Shown one piece after another: positions 63,500 to 64,000 of a DNA stretch of 64,000 nucleotides. The stretch lies in NCBI RefSeq assembly GCF_014196965.1, contig NZ_JACIEQ010000006.1:1-64000 (forward strand), given 5' to 3'. Both the position numbers and the translations under genes were made by a program. The notes beneath the pieces are model-generated. The model was not told the origin of the DNA. It saw only the letters and a program-made list of their open reading frames with translations, and ran no database searches. The stretch comes from Actibacterium naphthalenivorans. GTDB taxonomy: Bacteria; Pseudomonadota; Alphaproteobacteria; Rhodobacterales; Rhodobacteraceae. How positions within the stretch are numbered: position 1 is the first letter of the stretch; each line of letters opens with the position of its first letter.

Positions 63500-64000
63500 A
63501 TGAGCCGTATTCTCACCGTCGGCGCTGCGCAGATCGCGTCTGAAACCAGCGGTCTCGACGTCAATTTCGCGAAGCATCACGACTACGTCGCCCGCGCCGC
63601 GTCCATTGGTGTGGATCTGCTCGTCTTTCCCGAGCTGTCGCTTGTTGGGCACTACGGGGCCGAGGCGCTGCTGGACGTCGTGATGACCCGAGACGACCCG
63701 CGCCTGCTGGAGCTCAGCCGCGCCGCGGGGGACATGAAGATCATCGTCGGCTTTGTGGAAGAGGCGCGGGGGGCGCAATTCTACAATGCCGCGGCCGTGT
63801 TTCAGAACGGCCGGCTGCGCTATATCCACCGCAAGATCAATCTGCCCTCTTACGGGCGCCTCATCGAGACCAAGTACTACGCCCACGGGCGGTTCGTGGA
63901 CACACACACCATGACCGAGGACTGGGTGCTTGGTCTTCTGATTTGCGCCGACCTCTATAATCCGGCGCTTGCGCATCTTGCTTTCCTGCATGGCGCGACG
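63500..64000 (+). CDS. carbon-nitrogen hydrolase (nitrilase superfamily), 3' end cut by window
   Basis: At least 167 residues from ATG 63500, with GGGAGAG upstream. The catalytic triad is complete in the visible part: Glu in FPELSLVG, Lys in HRKINLPSYG and Cys in LLICADLYNP. It hydrolyses a C-N bond of an amide or nitrile, or performs amide transfer in fused enzymes. It is 23 bp after the asparagine synthase-like gene and probably in the same operon. The subfamily cannot be set from the fragment. Confidence 0.85.
   Translation, partial: MSRILTVGAAQIASETSGLDVNFAKHHDYVARAASIGVDLLVFPELSLVGHYGAEALLDVVMTRDDPRLLELSRAAGDMKIIVGFVEEARGAQFYNAAAVFQNGRLRYIHRKINLPSYGRLIETKYYAHGRFVDTHTMTEDWVLGLLICADLYNPALAHLAFLHGAT

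Noticed and set aside
1-64000. CRISPR array, prophage or rRNA operon
   Set aside because: No regularly spaced direct repeats, phage structural genes or rRNA sequences were seen on either strand.

Overview
The window looks like chromosomal DNA of an alphaproteobacterium of the Rhodobacteraceae (Roseobacter/Rhodobacter group). The evidence is the high-GC coding style, the gene orders trpG-trpD-trpC-moaC-moeA-lexA and yajC-secD-secF-tauE-Mth938-ccmABCDG, a B12-dependent ribonucleotide reductase, a double cold-shock-domain protein, a GTTC-N7-GTTC SOS box upstream of lexA, and two TRAP/ABC importers. The genus cannot be fixed from the sequence alone. Most of the window is core metabolism. The edges and a few internal spots are accessory.

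Left edge (1-7,060). The window opens inside the C-terminus of an IS3-family transposase. Next come a divergent IclR regulator and a tightly overlapping operon of visibly lower GC: ABC substrate-binding protein, CobW/COG0523 GTPase, dihydroorotase-like amidohydrolase, ABC permease and ABC ATPase. A second, decayed IS3-family transposase (about 6,640-7,060) closes the segment. It reads as a mobile cassette for import and hydrolysis of a cyclic amide/ureide, with its own GTPase that may load the metal of the hydrolase.

Core block (7,240-30,700). Minus-strand gltA and gltX; comEC; lexA with its SOS box; moeA-moaC-trpC; a marR/monooxygenase divergon; trpD-trpG; a deacetylase-like envelope protein; an SGNH + MBOAT O-acylation pair inserted between trpG and trpE; trpE-ppiD; an aminotransferase, a DUF2127 membrane protein, gpt and fabI; then plus-strand pdxH, a double cold-shock protein and a DUF192 protein.

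Middle (30,700-47,700). tRNA-Pro(TGG); nrdJ behind a tandem pair of NrdR-like boxes; a short AT-rich frameshifted winged-helix-like gene; two paralogous secreted EF-hand proteins around a pirin and an ECF sigma factor; ilvI-ilvH behind a readable attenuation leader (MADILVLVEERRMGR followed by competing hairpins); a TRAP importer with an unusually long large subunit; bpt, an RDD protein, a DUF2852 protein and a YbaK-type deacylase.

Right part (47,700-64,000). glnE with a small downstream gene; eda; a TspO-like membrane protein; serS; a secreted trypsin-like protease; yajC-secDF; a TauE-type permease; an Mth938 protein; the cytochrome c maturation genes ccmABCDG. After a 377-bp gene-poor gap come an asparagine synthase-like protein and a carbon-nitrogen hydrolase cut by the window end, possibly the start of another accessory cluster. 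A short dispersed intergenic repeat occurs at 51,571 and 58,703.
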